DNA of 64,000 bases from NCBI RefSeq assembly GCF_014647895.1, contig NZ_BMQB01000001.1:496001-560000 (forward strand), read 5' to 3'. This document shows positions 1 to 8,589 of this stretch, piece after piece. The position numbers and the translations under genes were made by a program. The first letter of the stretch is position 1, and every line of letters starts with the position of its first letter. The stretch comes from Pilimelia anulata (lineage in GTDB: Bacteria; Actinomycetota; Actinomycetes; Mycobacteriales; Micromonosporaceae). Under the pieces are notes generated by a model. It searched no databases and was not told where the DNA came from. It saw only the letters and a program-made list of their open reading frames with translations.

Positions 1-106
1 GGTGCAGCCGCTCGGCGATCCGGGCGCGCAGCGGGGGGACGCCCTCCTCCTCCAGTTCGAGGACGGTGCGCAGGTACATCTCGGTGGTGTCCACGAGGTG
101 CTTCAC
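1..106 (-). CDS. ideR: Iron-dependent repressor IdeR/DtxR, N-terminal part (cut by window edge)
   Basis: The first 35 residues are present, including [18 protein letters not shown] followed by a stretch ending in ARIAERLH. This is the start of the winged-helix DNA-binding domain of the DtxR/IdeR family, Fe(II)-activated repressors of iron uptake genes. The GTG start at 104-106 has a GGGAGGG ribosome binding site 5-6 nt upstream. The metal-binding and dimerisation parts lie outside the window. The position downstream of sigB on the same strand matches the sigB-ideR linkage of mycobacteria, although sseA and acuC lie between them here. Confidence 0.85.
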   Translation of the reverse strand, partial: MKHLVDTTEMYLRTVLELEEEGVPPLRARIAERLH

Positions 107-317
107 GGCACCCTCCCGACGTGTCGTTGCTGGTGACGGGTCGTTGCGCGGGGGTCCGGCGGGACGGGTGACGTACGGGTGTCGCCCCGGTGACCCCGGC
201 GGTGAATGCTACCCGCCGTTACCGCCCCGGCGCGGCCCCGCCGCAGCCCGGCGGGGCGCGCACGACGCTCGATCGGCGGTGCGGGCGGGGCCGGCGGGGA
301 TGGTGTTCACTGGAGTG

Positions 318-1193
318 ATGAGCCCCCGTCACACCGTATCCGGCGCTGCCGAGACGCTCCTCGTCGATGCCGAGACCCTCGCCGGCGCGCTGGCCGCGCC
401 GGTGCCGCCGACCGTGCTGGACGTCCGCTGGCGGCTCGCCGGCCCGCCCGGCGAGAAGGACTACCGGGCCGGCCACGTCCCCGGTGCCGTATTCGTTGAT
501 CTCGATACCGCCTGGTGCGGCCGGCCGGGCGCCGGCGGCCGGCACCCGCTGCCCGACCCGGCCGCGCTGGAGCGCGAGCTGCGCGCCGCCGGGGTGCGCG
601 CCGGGCACCCCGTGGTCGTGTACGACGCGGGGGACGGGCTGGCGTCCGCCCGCGCCTGGTGGACCCTGCGCTGGGCGGGCCACGCCGACGTGCGGGTCCT
701 CGACGGCGGGTTCGCCGCCTGGTCGGTGGCCGGCGGGGAGATCACCGACGCCGTACCGACCCCACCTCCCGGCGATGTCACTGTCACACCCGGTAACCTC
801 CCGGTGCTCGACGCCGACGCGGCGGCCGCGCTCGCGGCGGCGCCGGCGGGCGTGCTGCTCGACGTGCGGGCCGCCGAGCGGTACCGCGGCGTGTCCGAGC
901 CGGTCGACCCGGTCGCCGGGCACATCCCCGGCGCGGCCAACCTGCCGATCACCGGCGTGCACGCGCCCTCGGGCGGGTACGCCGCGGTCGACGACCTGCG
1001 GGCGGCGTTCGCCGCCGCCGGGGTGCGGCCGGACGAGCCGGTGGCCGCGTACTGCGGCTCCGGCGTCACCGCCGCCCAGGCGATCCTCGCGCTGCACCTG
1101 GCCGGGCGGCCGGACGCGGCGCTGTACGTCGGCTCGTGGAGTGAGTGGGTCGCCGACCCGGCCCGCCCGGTGGCCACCGGCGCCGGGCGGTGA
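318..1193 (+). CDS. sseA: Sulfurtransferase with two rhodanese domains
   Basis: The 291-residue protein has two rhodanese domains (about 15-140 and 165-285). The second carries the active-site loop CGSGVTA with the persulfide-forming Cys246, and the protein ends with the family's VGSWSEW motif (271-277). The first domain has Asp at the equivalent loop (YDAGDG, 102-107) and is presumably structural. This is the usual thiosulfate/3-mercaptopyruvate sulfurtransferase architecture; the true sulfur donor cannot be told from sequence. ATG at 318 is chosen because homology begins there and a GGAG lies just upstream. Its stop overlaps the start of the next gene by 4 bp, so the two are probably cotranslated. 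Confidence 0.88.
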   Translation: MSPRHTVSGAAETLLVDAETLAGALAAPVPPTVLDVRWRLAGPPGEKDYRAGHVPGAVFVDLDTAWCGRPGAGGRHPLPDPAALERELRAAGVRAGHPVVVYDAGDGLASARAWWTLRWAGHADVRVLDGGFAAWSVAGGEITDAVPTPPPGDVTVTPGNLPVLDADAAAALAAAPAGVLLDVRAAERYRGVSEPVDPVAGHIPGAANLPITGVHAPSGGYAAVDDLRAAFAAAGVRPDEPVAAYCGSGVTAAQAILALHLAGRPDAALYVGSWSEWVADPARPVATGAGR

Positions 1194-2383
1194 GCACGGC
1201 GGTCGTCCGCGACGACGGGCTGTTCGCGTACGACTTCGGCGACCACCCCCTCGACCCGGTCCGGGTCGAGCTGGCGCTGGCGCTGGCGGGCGAGCTGGGC
1301 GTGCTGGACCGGCCGGGCGTGACCCTGCTGCCCGGCCGGGCCGCCACCGACGCGGAGCTGACGACCGTGCACGACCCGGCGTACCTGGCGGCGGTCCGGG
1401 CGGCGCCCGACGACCCGTACTGGTCCGGCCGCGGCCTGAACACCCCGGACAACCCGACCTTCCCCGGCATGCACGACGCCGCGGCGTACGTGGCGGGCGC
1501 GAGCCTGGTCGCGGCCGCGGCCCTGGTCGACGGTACGGCGACCCGCGCGGTCCAGCTCGCCGGCGGCCTGCACCACGCCATGCCCGACCGGGCCGCCGGC
1601 TTCTGCGTGTACAACGACGTCGCGGTCGCCATCCACGCGCTGCGCGCCGGCGGCCTGCGCCGGGTCGCCTACCTGGACGTGGACGTGCACCACGGCGACG
1701 GCGTGCAGGCGGCGTTCGCCGACGAGCCGGACGTGCTCACGATCAGCCTGCACCAGTCCCCGCGCACGCTGTTCCCGGGCACCGGCGAGCCGACCGAGAC
1801 GGGCGGGCCGCACGCGCGCGGCAGCGCGGTCAACGTGGCCCTGCCGCCGGGTACCGGCGACGACGGCTGGCTGCGGGCGCTGTTCGCGGTGGTCCCGCCG
1901 CTGCTGCGGGCGTTCGCCCCGGACGTCCTGGTCACCCAGTGCGGCGCGGACGCCCACCGCCTCGACCCGCTGGCCGACCTCCGGCTGACCGTGGACGGCC
2001 AGCGGGCCGCGTACCTGGCCATGCGGAGCTGGGCCGACGAGCTGGCCGCCGGCCGCTGGCTCGCGGTCGGCGGCGGCGGGTACGCGCACGTGGCGGTCGT
2101 CCCGCGGGCGTGGACGCACCTGCTGGCGGTGGCCACCGGCGCGCCGATCGAGCCCGCCCGGCTGACCCCGCCGGCCTGGCGGGCGCTGGCGGCGCGGCGG
2201 CGGCCGGGCGTGCCGCCGCCGCTGCGGATGACCGACGACGCCCCGGCGGCGTACCGGCCGTGGCCCGCCGACCCGGCCGACCCGGTGGACCGGGCGATCG
2301 CCGCGACCCGGGCCGCGGTGTTCCCGGCGCACGGCCTCGATCCGGGGCCCGCCGGGCCCGGGTCGGCGGCGGCCGCCGGCTAG
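1190..2383 (+). CDS. acuC: AcuC-like histone deacetylase family protein
   Basis: This 397-residue protein belongs to the class I/II histone deacetylase fold. It shows [18 protein letters not shown] (about 126-143) with the catalytic His pair, the metal-binding DVDVHHGDG (163-171) and a late GGGGYAH loop. AcuC in Bacillus deacetylates acetyl-CoA synthetase, so a zinc-dependent lysine or small-molecule deacetylase is expected in the cytoplasm. The substrate here is inferred only. The GTG start at 1190 overlaps the sseA stop (GTGA). The TAG stop shares a CTAG palindrome with the stop of the convergent sigB gene, so there is no intergenic DNA. Confidence 0.85.
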   Translation: MSTAVVRDDGLFAYDFGDHPLDPVRVELALALAGELGVLDRPGVTLLPGRAATDAELTTVHDPAYLAAVRAAPDDPYWSGRGLNTPDNPTFPGMHDAAAYVAGASLVAAAALVDGTATRAVQLAGGLHHAMPDRAAGFCVYNDVAVAIHALRAGGLRRVAYLDVDVHHGDGVQAAFADEPDVLTISLHQSPRTLFPGTGEPTETGGPHARGSAVNVALPPGTGDDGWLRALFAVVPPLLRAFAPDVLVTQCGADAHRLDPLADLRLTVDGQRAAYLAMRSWADELAAGRWLAVGGGGYAHVAVVPRAWTHLLAVATGAPIEPARLTPPAWRALAARRRPGVPPPLRMTDDAPAAYRPWPADPADPVDRAIAATRAAVFPAHGLDPGPAGPGSAAAAG

Positions 2384-3330
2384 GCGACGAGCTGCGGCGC
2401 GCGCAGCTTGGTCAGCGTGCCGCGCTCGATCTGCCGGACCCGCTCCCGGGACAGCCCGAACTCGCGGCCCACCTCGTCCAGCGTGCGGTGCCGGCCGTCG
2501 TCCAGCCCGTACCGCAGCCGGATCACCGCCCGCTCCCGGCTGGACAGCGGCGCCAGCATGTCCTCGACGGCCGAGCGCAGCCCCGGGTCCTGCTGCGGGC
2601 CGTGCACGACCGGGGTGACGAAGTCGGCGAGCACGCTCTCGCCGTCCTCGCCGACGCTCTGGTCCAGGCTGATCGGCTCCCGGTCGTACGACATCAGCTC
2701 CAGCACCTGCACCTCGGGCACGCCGAGCGCCGCGGCGACCTCGGCCACCCCCGGCTCGCGGCCGAGGGTGAGGGTGAGGTCCCGGCGGACCCGGGCCAGC
2801 CGGCTCACCTGCTCGGCCATGTGCACGGGCAGCCGGATCGTCCGGGCCTGGTCGGCCATCGCCCGGGAGATCGCCTGCCGGATCCACCAGGTCGCGTACG
2901 TGGAGAACTTGTAGCCCTTGGTGTAGTCGAACTTCTCCACCGCCCGGATCAGGCCGAGGTTGCCCTCCTGGATCAGGTCCAGGAACGCCATCCCGCGGCC
3001 GGAGTACCGCTTGGCGATGCTGACCACGAGCCGCAGGTTCGCCTCCAGCAGCCGGTTCTTCGCCGCCCGGCCCTCCCGGGCCACGACCCGCAGGTCGGCG
3101 GCGAGCGCCGGGCCCGCGCCGGCGTCGAGCTTGCGTTCGGCGTACAGCCCGGCCTCGACCCGGCGGGACAGGTCGACCTCCTGCGCCGCGGTCAGCAGCG
3201 GGGTGCGGCCGATGCCGTTGAGGTAGACCCGGACGAGGTCGGCGGACACCCCCCGGTCGTCGACCGCGTCGAGGTCCGGCTCGGGCCGCGTCGCCGTCCG
3301 GCGGTTCGTCGTGATCAGGTGCAGGCCCAT
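2380..3330 (-). CDS. sigB: RNA polymerase sigma factor SigB (group 2, sigma-70 family)
   Basis: The 316-residue protein has sigma regions 1.2 to 4.2 and lacks the long acidic/basic N-terminus of the primary sigma factor. Visible landmarks are the region 2 core ([33 protein letters not shown]), region 3 ([15 protein letters not shown]) and the region 4.2 helix-turn-helix ([19 protein letters not shown]). It directs RNA polymerase at stress and stationary-phase promoters in relatives. ATG at 3328-3330 follows GGAGAGGA. Its region 2 DNA is identical over 129 bp to sigA at 13.9 kb (see repeat). ideR follows on the same strand beyond sseA and acuC. Confidence 0.93.
   Translation of the reverse strand: MGLHLITTNRRTATRPEPDLDAVDDRGVSADLVRVYLNGIGRTPLLTAAQEVDLSRRVEAGLYAERKLDAGAGPALAADLRVVAREGRAAKNRLLEANLRLVVSIAKRYSGRGMAFLDLIQEGNLGLIRAVEKFDYTKGYKFSTYATWWIRQAISRAMADQARTIRLPVHMAEQVSRLARVRRDLTLTLGREPGVAEVAAALGVPEVQVLELMSYDREPISLDQSVGEDGESVLADFVTPVVHGPQQDPGLRSAVEDMLAPLSSRERAVIRLRYGLDDGRHRTLDEVGREFGLSRERVRQIERGTLTKLRAPQLVA
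2869..2997. repeat. 129-bp tract identical to 13855-13983 in sigA
   Basis: Every base from 2869 to 2997 matches 13855-13983 (offset 10986). The tract encodes sigma regions 2.1-2.4 in sigB. Identity extends through synonymous positions and stops sharply at both ends. Confidence 0.95.
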
Positions 3331-3403
3331 GGTCCTCTCCTTCGCCCCCGTGGGTGTGGCCGCCGCGGGTGAGGGGCCACCGCGCGGTGTGGGGCTCAGC
3401 TTT

Positions 3404-3427
3404 ACGGACCTTCCGTGAAACGTCCGT
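3404..3427. promoter_or_regulatory. Dyad between sigB and the Spo0M-like gene
   Basis: ACGGAC and GTCCGT form 6-bp inverted arms separated by 12 nt, in the 201-bp divergent region between sigB (start 3330) and the gene at 3532. It could be an operator for either gene; no known consensus is claimed. Confidence 0.3.
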
Positions 3428-3531
3428 GAGTCGGGCGTGTGCTGGGCGTGAAGTGTGGTGGGCGCGGGTTAGTTTCGGGCCGAGAGCGGTGGGCGGGCGC
3501 CCGCCGGCCGGCGTACGGACAGGGAGATGGC

Positions 3532-4320
3532 GTGGTCTTCAAGCGGTTGATGCAGGCGTTCGGCGTGGGTGGGCCCTCGGTCGACACCGTGCTCGCGGAC
3601 CCGAACTGCCGGCCGGGCGGCTACCTCGAGGGGCGGGTGCACGTCCGCGGCGGGGACCACCGGGTCGACATCGAGCACGTCGCGCTGGGCCTGGTGACCG
3701 AGGTCGAGGTCGAGTCCGGGGACAGCGAGTTCTCCTCGACCCAGGAGTTCCAGCGGCTCCGGGTGGCCGGCCCGTTCGCGCTGGAGCCCGGCGTCGAGCG
3801 GGACCTGCCGTTCCGGCTGGAGGTGCCCTGGGAGACGCCGATCACCGACCTGTACGGGCAGCGCCTGCACGGCATGACCATGGGCGTGCGCACCGAGCTG
3901 TCGGTGGCCCGGGCGGTCGACAAGGGCGACCTGGACCAGGTCGCGGTGCACCCGCTGCCGGCCCAGGAGCGGCTGCTGGAGGCGCTGGTCAAGCTCGGCT
4001 TCGCGTTCCAGCGGGCGGACAACGAGAAGGGCCACCTGTACGGCGTGCAGCAGACCCTGCCGTTCTACCAGGAGATCGAGTTCCGGCCGGCGCCGCAGTA
4101 CGCCGCCGCGATCAACCAGCTCGAGGTCACCTTCGTGGCCACGCCGCAGCAGCTCCAGGTCGTCCTGGAGATCGACAAGCGGGGCGGGCTGTTCACCGAG
4201 GGCAGCGACGCGTTCGGCCGGTTCACGGTGGACTACGCCAGCGTCGACCGGATCGACTGGGTGGCCCACCTGGACGGCTGGCTGCGCCAGTCCTGCCAGC
4301 GCCGCGGCCTGTTCGGCTGA
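3532..4320 (+). CDS. Sporulation-control protein Spo0M family (arrestin-like)
   Basis: The 262-residue protein matches the SpoOM/Spo0M family, which has an arrestin-like beta-sandwich N-terminal half (about 1-130) and a second sandwich. The N-terminus FKRLMQAFGVGGPSVDTVL is typical. Spo0M affects sporulation and cell division in Bacillus; in actinomycetes its role is unknown. GTG at 3532 is preferred because AGGGAG lies 6 nt upstream and homology begins there. It is divergent from sigB and convergent with dtd, with a strong hairpin between the two stops. Confidence 0.8.
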   Translation: MVFKRLMQAFGVGGPSVDTVLADPNCRPGGYLEGRVHVRGGDHRVDIEHVALGLVTEVEVESGDSEFSSTQEFQRLRVAGPFALEPGVERDLPFRLEVPWETPITDLYGQRLHGMTMGVRTELSVARAVDKGDLDQVAVHPLPAQERLLEALVKLGFAFQRADNEKGHLYGVQQTLPFYQEIEFRPAPQYAAAINQLEVTFVATPQQLQVVLEIDKRGGLFTEGSDAFGRFTVDYASVDRIDWVAHLDGWLRQSCQRRGLFG

Positions 4321-4331
4321 CCGGGCCCGGC

Positions 4332-4360
4332 CCCGCCCGGCCCGGCCCGGGCCGGGCGGG
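4332..4360. terminator. Bidirectional hairpin between spo0M-like gene and dtd
   Basis: Arms 4332-4345 and 4347-4360 are perfect complements made of GC only. They fill the 40 bp between two convergent stop codons. There is no T tract on either side, as is common for actinomycete terminators. Confidence 0.6.
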
Positions 4361-4780
4361 TCACACGTCCAGCAGGATCGTGCGCGGGCCGGCGTTGGTG
4401 CTGTGCACCGCCATCTCGGCGCCGAACCGGCCGGTCGCCACCGGCGCGCCGCGCTCGCGCAGCGCCGCCACGCAGGCGTCGACCAGCGGCTCGGCCACCC
4501 CGGCCGGGGCCGCGGCGGCCCAGCTCGGCCGCCGGCCCCGGCGCGCGTCGCCGTACAGGGTGAATTGGCTGACCACGAGTACCGGCAATCCCAGCTCCGC
4601 GGCCGACCGGTCGTCGAACAGCCGCAGTTCGTGGATCTTCCGGGCCATCGCGGCGGCGGTCGCCGGCGTGTCGGAGTGGGTCACGCCGAGCAGAACGAGT
4701 AGACCGTCGTCGATCTCTCCGACCGTTTCGTCGCCGACCGTCACCCGCGCCCCGGTCACGGTCTGGATGACCGCTCGCAT
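4361..4780 (-). CDS. dtd: D-aminoacyl-tRNA deacylase
   Basis: The 139-residue protein is full length for the DTD1 family, which hydrolyses D-aminoacyl-tRNAs and glycyl-tRNA(Ala) in the cytoplasm. It starts MRAVIQTVTGARVTVG, has the SQFTLYGD active-site motif near residue 82 and the NAGPRT motif (NxGPxT, the cross-subunit Gly-Pro) close to the C-terminus. The enzyme acts as a homodimer. It is convergent with the Spo0M-like gene and divergent from the ECF sigma gene. Confidence 0.93.
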   Translation of the reverse strand: MRAVIQTVTGARVTVGDETVGEIDDGLLVLLGVTHSDTPATAAAMARKIHELRLFDDRSAAELGLPVLVVSQFTLYGDARRGRRPSWAAAAPAGVAEPLVDACVAALRERGAPVATGRFGAEMAVHSTNAGPRTILLDV

Positions 4781-4995
4781 GCCGCCTCCCCATCCCGGGG
4801 GAACGCCCCGCCGGCCCCGCCCGTCTCATCTTCCCCAACAGTCAACCTCGCGTCGCTCGATCCGGCGCCCGCTCCCGTCCGTACGGGGGAGTGGGGCGCC
4901 CCGCGTGGCCGACATTTTTCGGCGGACGCTGATCCGTTCGCGGTCCGTCGCCGTACCTTCCTGCGTCCAGCACCGTCAGCAGCGGAGGTTTGCCG

Positions 4996-5652
4996 ATGAT
5001 GTCGTCCGCCCACGCGGTACGCCACGGCGCCATCATGGCCGGTCGTTGGCAGGTGCTCGACGCCGAGTCACCGAAGGGTAATGATGTTGCGGTGACGCCG
5101 AGACCAGGTACCCGTCGGGGCGAGCCCCGCTCGGGCGCCCAGCGCCATGAGGACGAGCTGCTGCACCTGCTGTACGAGCAGCACGCCGGGCCGCTGCTGA
5201 TGTTCGTGTCCCGCCTGACCGGCGGGGACATGCAGCGTGCCGAGGACATCGTGCAGGAGACCCTGCTGCGCGCCTGGCGCAACGCGCACAAGCTCGGCGT
5301 CAACGGGGAGACGTCGCTGCGCCCCTGGCTCGTCACGGTCGCGCGGCGGATCGCGATCGACGAGTTCCGCAGCGAGAGCGCGCGGGTGACCGAGACCTAC
5401 GATCGGGACCTGGAGGCGTTCCCGACAACGGACGAGACCGACCGGGTACTGGGGATGATGACCGTCGTGGACGCACTGCGTGCGCTGTCGGACGCACACC
5501 GCGAGATCCTCGTCGAGACGTACTTCCGCGGGCGGAGCGTGCCGGAGGCAGCGCAGGCTTTGGGCCTACCGCTGGGCACCGCCAAATCCCGCGTCTACTA
5601 CGCGCTGCGCGCCCTGCGCACGGCGCTCGAAGAGCGGGGGGTGACCCGATGA
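4996..5652 (+). CDS. ECF-family RNA polymerase sigma factor (SigL/SigK-like)
   Basis: The 218-residue protein has sigma region 2 (LYEQHAGPLLMFVSRLTG, AEDIVQETLLRAW, PWLVTVARRIAIDEFR) and region 4 (LSDAHREILVETYFRGRSVP). ATG at 4996 is chosen because GGAGG at 4984-4988 is correctly spaced; internal starts at 5035 or 5092 lack such a site. The next gene is a zinc anti-sigma factor overlapping by 4 bp (ATGA), the arrangement of the mycobacterial sigL-rslA pair. Targets are probably the exported proteins downstream, by inference. Confidence 0.9.
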   Translation: MMSSAHAVRHGAIMAGRWQVLDAESPKGNDVAVTPRPGTRRGEPRSGAQRHEDELLHLLYEQHAGPLLMFVSRLTGGDMQRAEDIVQETLLRAWRNAHKLGVNGETSLRPWLVTVARRIAIDEFRSESARVTETYDRDLEAFPTTDETDRVLGMMTVVDALRALSDAHREILVETYFRGRSVPEAAQALGLPLGTAKSRVYYALRALRTALEERGVTR

Positions 5653-6401
5653 CCCGGTCGGACGCTGAGCACCACGATGTCGCCTCGTACGCCCTCGGGG
5701 TGCTGGACGCACCCGACGCGGCGCGGTTCGAGGACCACCTGATCCAGTGCGACCGGTGCGCCGCGGAGCTGGAGAGCTTCCTGCCGGTGACCTCGCTGCT
5801 GGCCGACGTCGACGGCGAGGAGTTCCTCGCCGCCGAGGCGTCGCTGGCGGGGAACCGGATGCTGGACGAGATGGTCGCCGAGGTGTCGCACGAGCGGGCC
5901 AGGGTGCGCAGTCGACGGGTGTTCTCGCTGGCCGCCGGCGTCGTCGCGCTGGCGGCGGCCGCCGGCATCGGCCTGTACGCGGGCACGCTGACCGGCGGCG
6001 CCGGGGCGCCGCAGGCGCAGCCGTCGCCGAACCAGACGCTCGGCGAGGGCCAGAGCGGCTTCCTGGACGGCGTACCGGCCGTTCGGGCGGTCGACCCGAC
6101 CACCAAGGTCAACGCCGCCGTCCGGCTGGCCGAGCGGCCGTGGGGCACCGCCATCGCCATGGACCTGCGCAACCTCAAGGGCCCGCTGAAGTGCCAGCTC
6201 GTGGCCGTCGGCAACGACGGGCTGGGCGAGGTGGTCAGCACCTGGACGGTGGACCGGGAGGGCTACGGCACCGCCGCCAACCAGAAGGCGCTGCAGCTCG
6301 CCGGCTCGACCGCGATCAAGCGCGCGGACATCGACCGCATGGAGGTCCAGTCGGTCGCCGACGGCGGCCGCCCCGGACTGATCGTCTCCGTCGATGTCTG
6401 A
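5649..6401 (+). CDS. Membrane anti-sigma factor with zinc-binding (ZAS) domain
   Basis: The 250-residue protein has an N-terminal ZAS/zf-HC2 domain with the H-x3-C-x2-C signature at His30, Cys34 and Cys37. It is followed by one transmembrane helix (about 91-111) and an extracytoplasmic domain of about 140 residues (RskA-like C-terminal half). It should sequester the ECF factor encoded directly upstream and release it on an envelope or redox signal. ATGA overlap with that gene shows translational coupling. Confidence 0.9.
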   Translation: MTRSDAEHHDVASYALGVLDAPDAARFEDHLIQCDRCAAELESFLPVTSLLADVDGEEFLAAEASLAGNRMLDEMVAEVSHERARVRSRRVFSLAAGVVALAAAAGIGLYAGTLTGGAGAPQAQPSPNQTLGEGQSGFLDGVPAVRAVDPTTKVNAAVRLAERPWGTAIAMDLRNLKGPLKCQLVAVGNDGLGEVVSTWTVDREGYGTAANQKALQLAGSTAIKRADIDRMEVQSVADGGRPGLIVSVDV

Positions 6402-6433
6402 GTTCACTCCATTGTGGACCCGAAAACTTCGGC

Positions 6434-6456
6434 GAATCCGCGGATTCATTAATCCG
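6434..6456. promoter_or_regulatory. Overlapping dyads upstream of the lipoprotein gene
   Basis: A perfect 14-bp palindrome (6434-6447) overlaps a second inverted repeat whose arms are CGGATT at 6441-6446 and AATCCG at 6451-6456. This gives three alternating half-sites about 100 bp before the lipoprotein start, suggesting an operator array. Confidence 0.45.
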
Positions 6457-6543
6457 TAGCCACGCAAGCCACGTACTCCTTGGTGAACGGGCACCGCGAA
6501 GGCCGACGGCGGCTCTCCCCCGCCGGGAACACCAGGAGGATCT

Positions 6544-7422
6544 GTGAAGGTCAAGACCCGAAACGCGATCGCCGGAAGCGCGCTCGCCGTGATCGCCGGC
6601 ATGGCGATGTCGGCGTGTGCCCCGGTGGGCGGCGACGGCGTCAACCAACAGCCGGTGGCGAATCAGGCGGCGGCACCCGACGCATCCGACGCCGCGAACA
6701 CCGGAACGCCCGAGGACGCGACCGACGAGGGCGGTGGTACCGGCGACGCCTCCGACACGGGCGGACAGGCCGGCGGCACCGCGGGCAACGACAATTCCGG
6801 CAATAACCAGGGCAAGGATCTCACCGAAGAGCTCAACGCGAAGAACGTGAAGCGGATGGGCGACGTCGTCACGGACGAGAAGGGGTGGGTGATGTACCGG
6901 TTCGACAAGGACAACAACACCGACCCCGCCAAGAGCAACTGCAATGACGACTGCGAGAAGGTGTGGCCCCCGGCGTACACCGACGGCAACCCCAAGCTGT
7001 CGGGCATCGACTCGTCCAAGGTCGGGACCGTGACGCGGAACGACGGCAGCAAGCAGATCACCCTCAACGGGTGGCCGCTGTACCGGTACATCGGCGACAA
7101 GGAGCCGGGCCAGTGGACCGGTCAGGGCGTCGGCGGGGTCTGGTACGTCGTCTCGCCGGACGGCAAGAAGAACCTGACCTGCATGCCCAACGGCACGCCG
7201 TCGGCGGTCCCCCCGCCGGGCAACAACAACCGGAACAACGACTACAACAACGGCAACAACAACTACGACAACGGCAAGAACGGCAACAACGACTACGGCA
7301 AGAACGGCAACAACGAGTACGGCAAGAACGGCAACAACGAGTACGACAACAACAACAATTACGACAACGGCAAGAGCGGAGCCAACCAGTACGACAACAA
7401 CGGCTCCGGCAAGAACTACTGA
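6544..7422 (+). CDS. Secreted-repeat (COG4315) lipoprotein with Asn/Tyr/Gly-rich tail
   Basis: The 292-residue exported protein has a lipobox-like MSAC (Cys25) after a hydrophobic segment, a Gly/Ala/Asp-rich linker, and two PF03640-type secreted repeats: one with MYRFDKDNNTD and CNDDC (Cys134, Cys138), the other with NGWPLYRYIGDKEPGQWTGQG. The family is extracytoplasmic and its function is unknown. Residues 228-292 are a low-complexity tail built on YGKNGNN(D/E) units. GTG at 6544 follows CCAGGAGGA. It lies 142 bp downstream of the anti-sigma gene and is a likely ECF target. Confidence 0.82.
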   Translation: MKVKTRNAIAGSALAVIAGMAMSACAPVGGDGVNQQPVANQAAAPDASDAANTGTPEDATDEGGGTGDASDTGGQAGGTAGNDNSGNNQGKDLTEELNAKNVKRMGDVVTDEKGWVMYRFDKDNNTDPAKSNCNDDCEKVWPPAYTDGNPKLSGIDSSKVGTVTRNDGSKQITLNGWPLYRYIGDKEPGQWTGQGVGGVWYVVSPDGKKNLTCMPNGTPSAVPPPGNNNRNNDYNNGNNNYDNGKNGNNDYGKNGNNEYGKNGNNEYDNNNNYDNGKSGANQYDNNGSGKNY

Positions 7423-7443
7423 TCTGCCGTTACGGCAACAAGG

Positions 7444-7483
7444 CGGTGGCCGGCGTCGTCCAGCCGGGCGGAACCGGCCACCG
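7444..7483 (+). terminator. Hairpin after the lipoprotein gene
   Basis: CGGTGGCCGG (7444-7453) and CCGGCCACCG (7474-7483) form a perfect 10-bp stem with a 20-nt loop, followed by TTTCGGT. Confidence 0.5.
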
Positions 7484-7686
7484 TTTCGGTCACACCGAAG
7501 AAGTCAAATCATCGAATTCCATGGATCGCTCCTGTCGGCCAACGCGCGGCAAAAACCGCCATTCGGCTGCGGAGAGTTCGAGTACGGATTGGCCCGGTGG
7601 CTCCTGTCGGATCCACCACAGGGATGAGCGGAGCGGATGTGTTCGCGGTGTGCCATGAGCATCAGGTGCAATTTCTAGTCGATTGC

Positions 7687-7716
7687 TTGACGCTCAATCT
7701 GTTCTCGCTCTACGGT
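7687..7716 (+). promoter_or_regulatory. Sigma-70 type promoter for the DUF4142 gene
   Basis: TTGACG (7687-7692) and TACGGT (7711-7716) are separated by 18 bp, about 50 bp before the start codon at 7769. Confidence 0.5.
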
Positions 7717-7768
7717 CCTTGCCACAGCAGTACTGGAATCGCGTCGCGACGAATTGCGGGAGGTGCAC

Positions 7769-8542
7769 ATGCGATCGCGTAGGAAGTGGTCGGCCCTCCT
7801 GTCGGTGCTGACCCTCGCGGTTCTCGCCTCCGGCGTCGGCGTCGCCCGGGCTGCCTCGGCGGCCGCCCGCCCGGCCGTGCCGGGCTCGATGCCCGGCGGC
7901 TGGGTCGCGACCCAGTGGGGCCCGCTCGGCCCGTCCGACCGGGACCTGCTGATCAAGGTCCGCCAGGCCGGCCTCTGGGAAATGGCCGCGGGCGAGCTGG
8001 CCCAGGACCGCGCCGAGAGCGCCCGGGTCAAGGAGGTCGGTCGGATCATCGCCGACCAGCACGCCGACCTCGACCGGCAGACGCTGCAGACCGCCGCCAA
8101 GCTCGGCGTCGCGCTGCCGAGCACCCCCAACGACGACCAGGACGGGTTCCTGGACACGCTGCGGTCCCGCCGCGGCGACGCCTTCGACCGGGCGTACGCG
8201 CAGCTCCTGCGGGACGCGCACGGCAAGGTCTTCGCGGTCATCGCCGGCGTCCGCGCCGGTACCCGCAACGAGGTGATGCGGCAGTTCGCCGAGGTCGGCA
8301 ACGGGTTCGTCATGACCCACATGCGACTGCTGGAGAGCACCACGTACGTCAACTACGACGCGCTGCCGGAAGCGCCGCCGCCCCCACCGGGCGCCGCCGC
8401 CCTGGCCGCTGCCGCCCAAGCCTCCGGGCTGCCCGGGCTACCCGCCAACCCCGCCTTCGACCCCGCAGTCATCTGGGTGGTGCTGGCCGTAGCGGTGATC
8501 GCTGCGCTGGCCACCGCCGCCCGGGTGTACCGCCGACGCTAG
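7769..8542 (+). CDS. DUF4142 exported, membrane-anchored protein
   Basis: The 257-residue protein has a signal sequence (about 1-30) and a helical DUF4142 domain (about 50-200) recognisable from LSDRDLL-like start, VKEVGRIIADQHADLDRQ and the terminal FVMTHMRLLE. A proline-rich linker and a C-terminal transmembrane helix (about 231-252) ending in YRRR follow. DUF4142 proteins are extracytoplasmic four-helix proteins of unknown function, ferritin-like in appearance. ATG at 7769 has GGGAGG 5 nt upstream. It may form one unit with the next gene 47 bp downstream. Confidence 0.85.
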   Translation: MRSRRKWSALLSVLTLAVLASGVGVARAASAAARPAVPGSMPGGWVATQWGPLGPSDRDLLIKVRQAGLWEMAAGELAQDRAESARVKEVGRIIADQHADLDRQTLQTAAKLGVALPSTPNDDQDGFLDTLRSRRGDAFDRAYAQLLRDAHGKVFAVIAGVRAGTRNEVMRQFAEVGNGFVMTHMRLLESTTYVNYDALPEAPPPPPGAAALAAAAQASGLPGLPANPAFDPAVIWVVLAVAVIAALATAARVYRRR

Positions 8543-8589
8543 ACCCCCATTTGGACGGCTCCGGCCGCCCGCTGCGAAAGGTGACCAAC

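Larger units (their letters stand above)
7423..7768. other. Intergenic region with terminator and promoter
   Basis: These 346 bp carry no supported gene. They hold the hairpin at 7444-7483 and the promoter candidate at 7687-7716, so the lipoprotein and the DUF4142 gene are probably separate transcripts. Base composition is noticeably less GC-rich than the flanking genes. Confidence 0.6.

Noticed and set aside
367..3372. Long open frame of about 1000 codons on the plus strand
   Set aside because: It is a shadow of sseA, acuC and antisense sigB with Arg/Pro/Gly-rich low-complexity translation and no family match.
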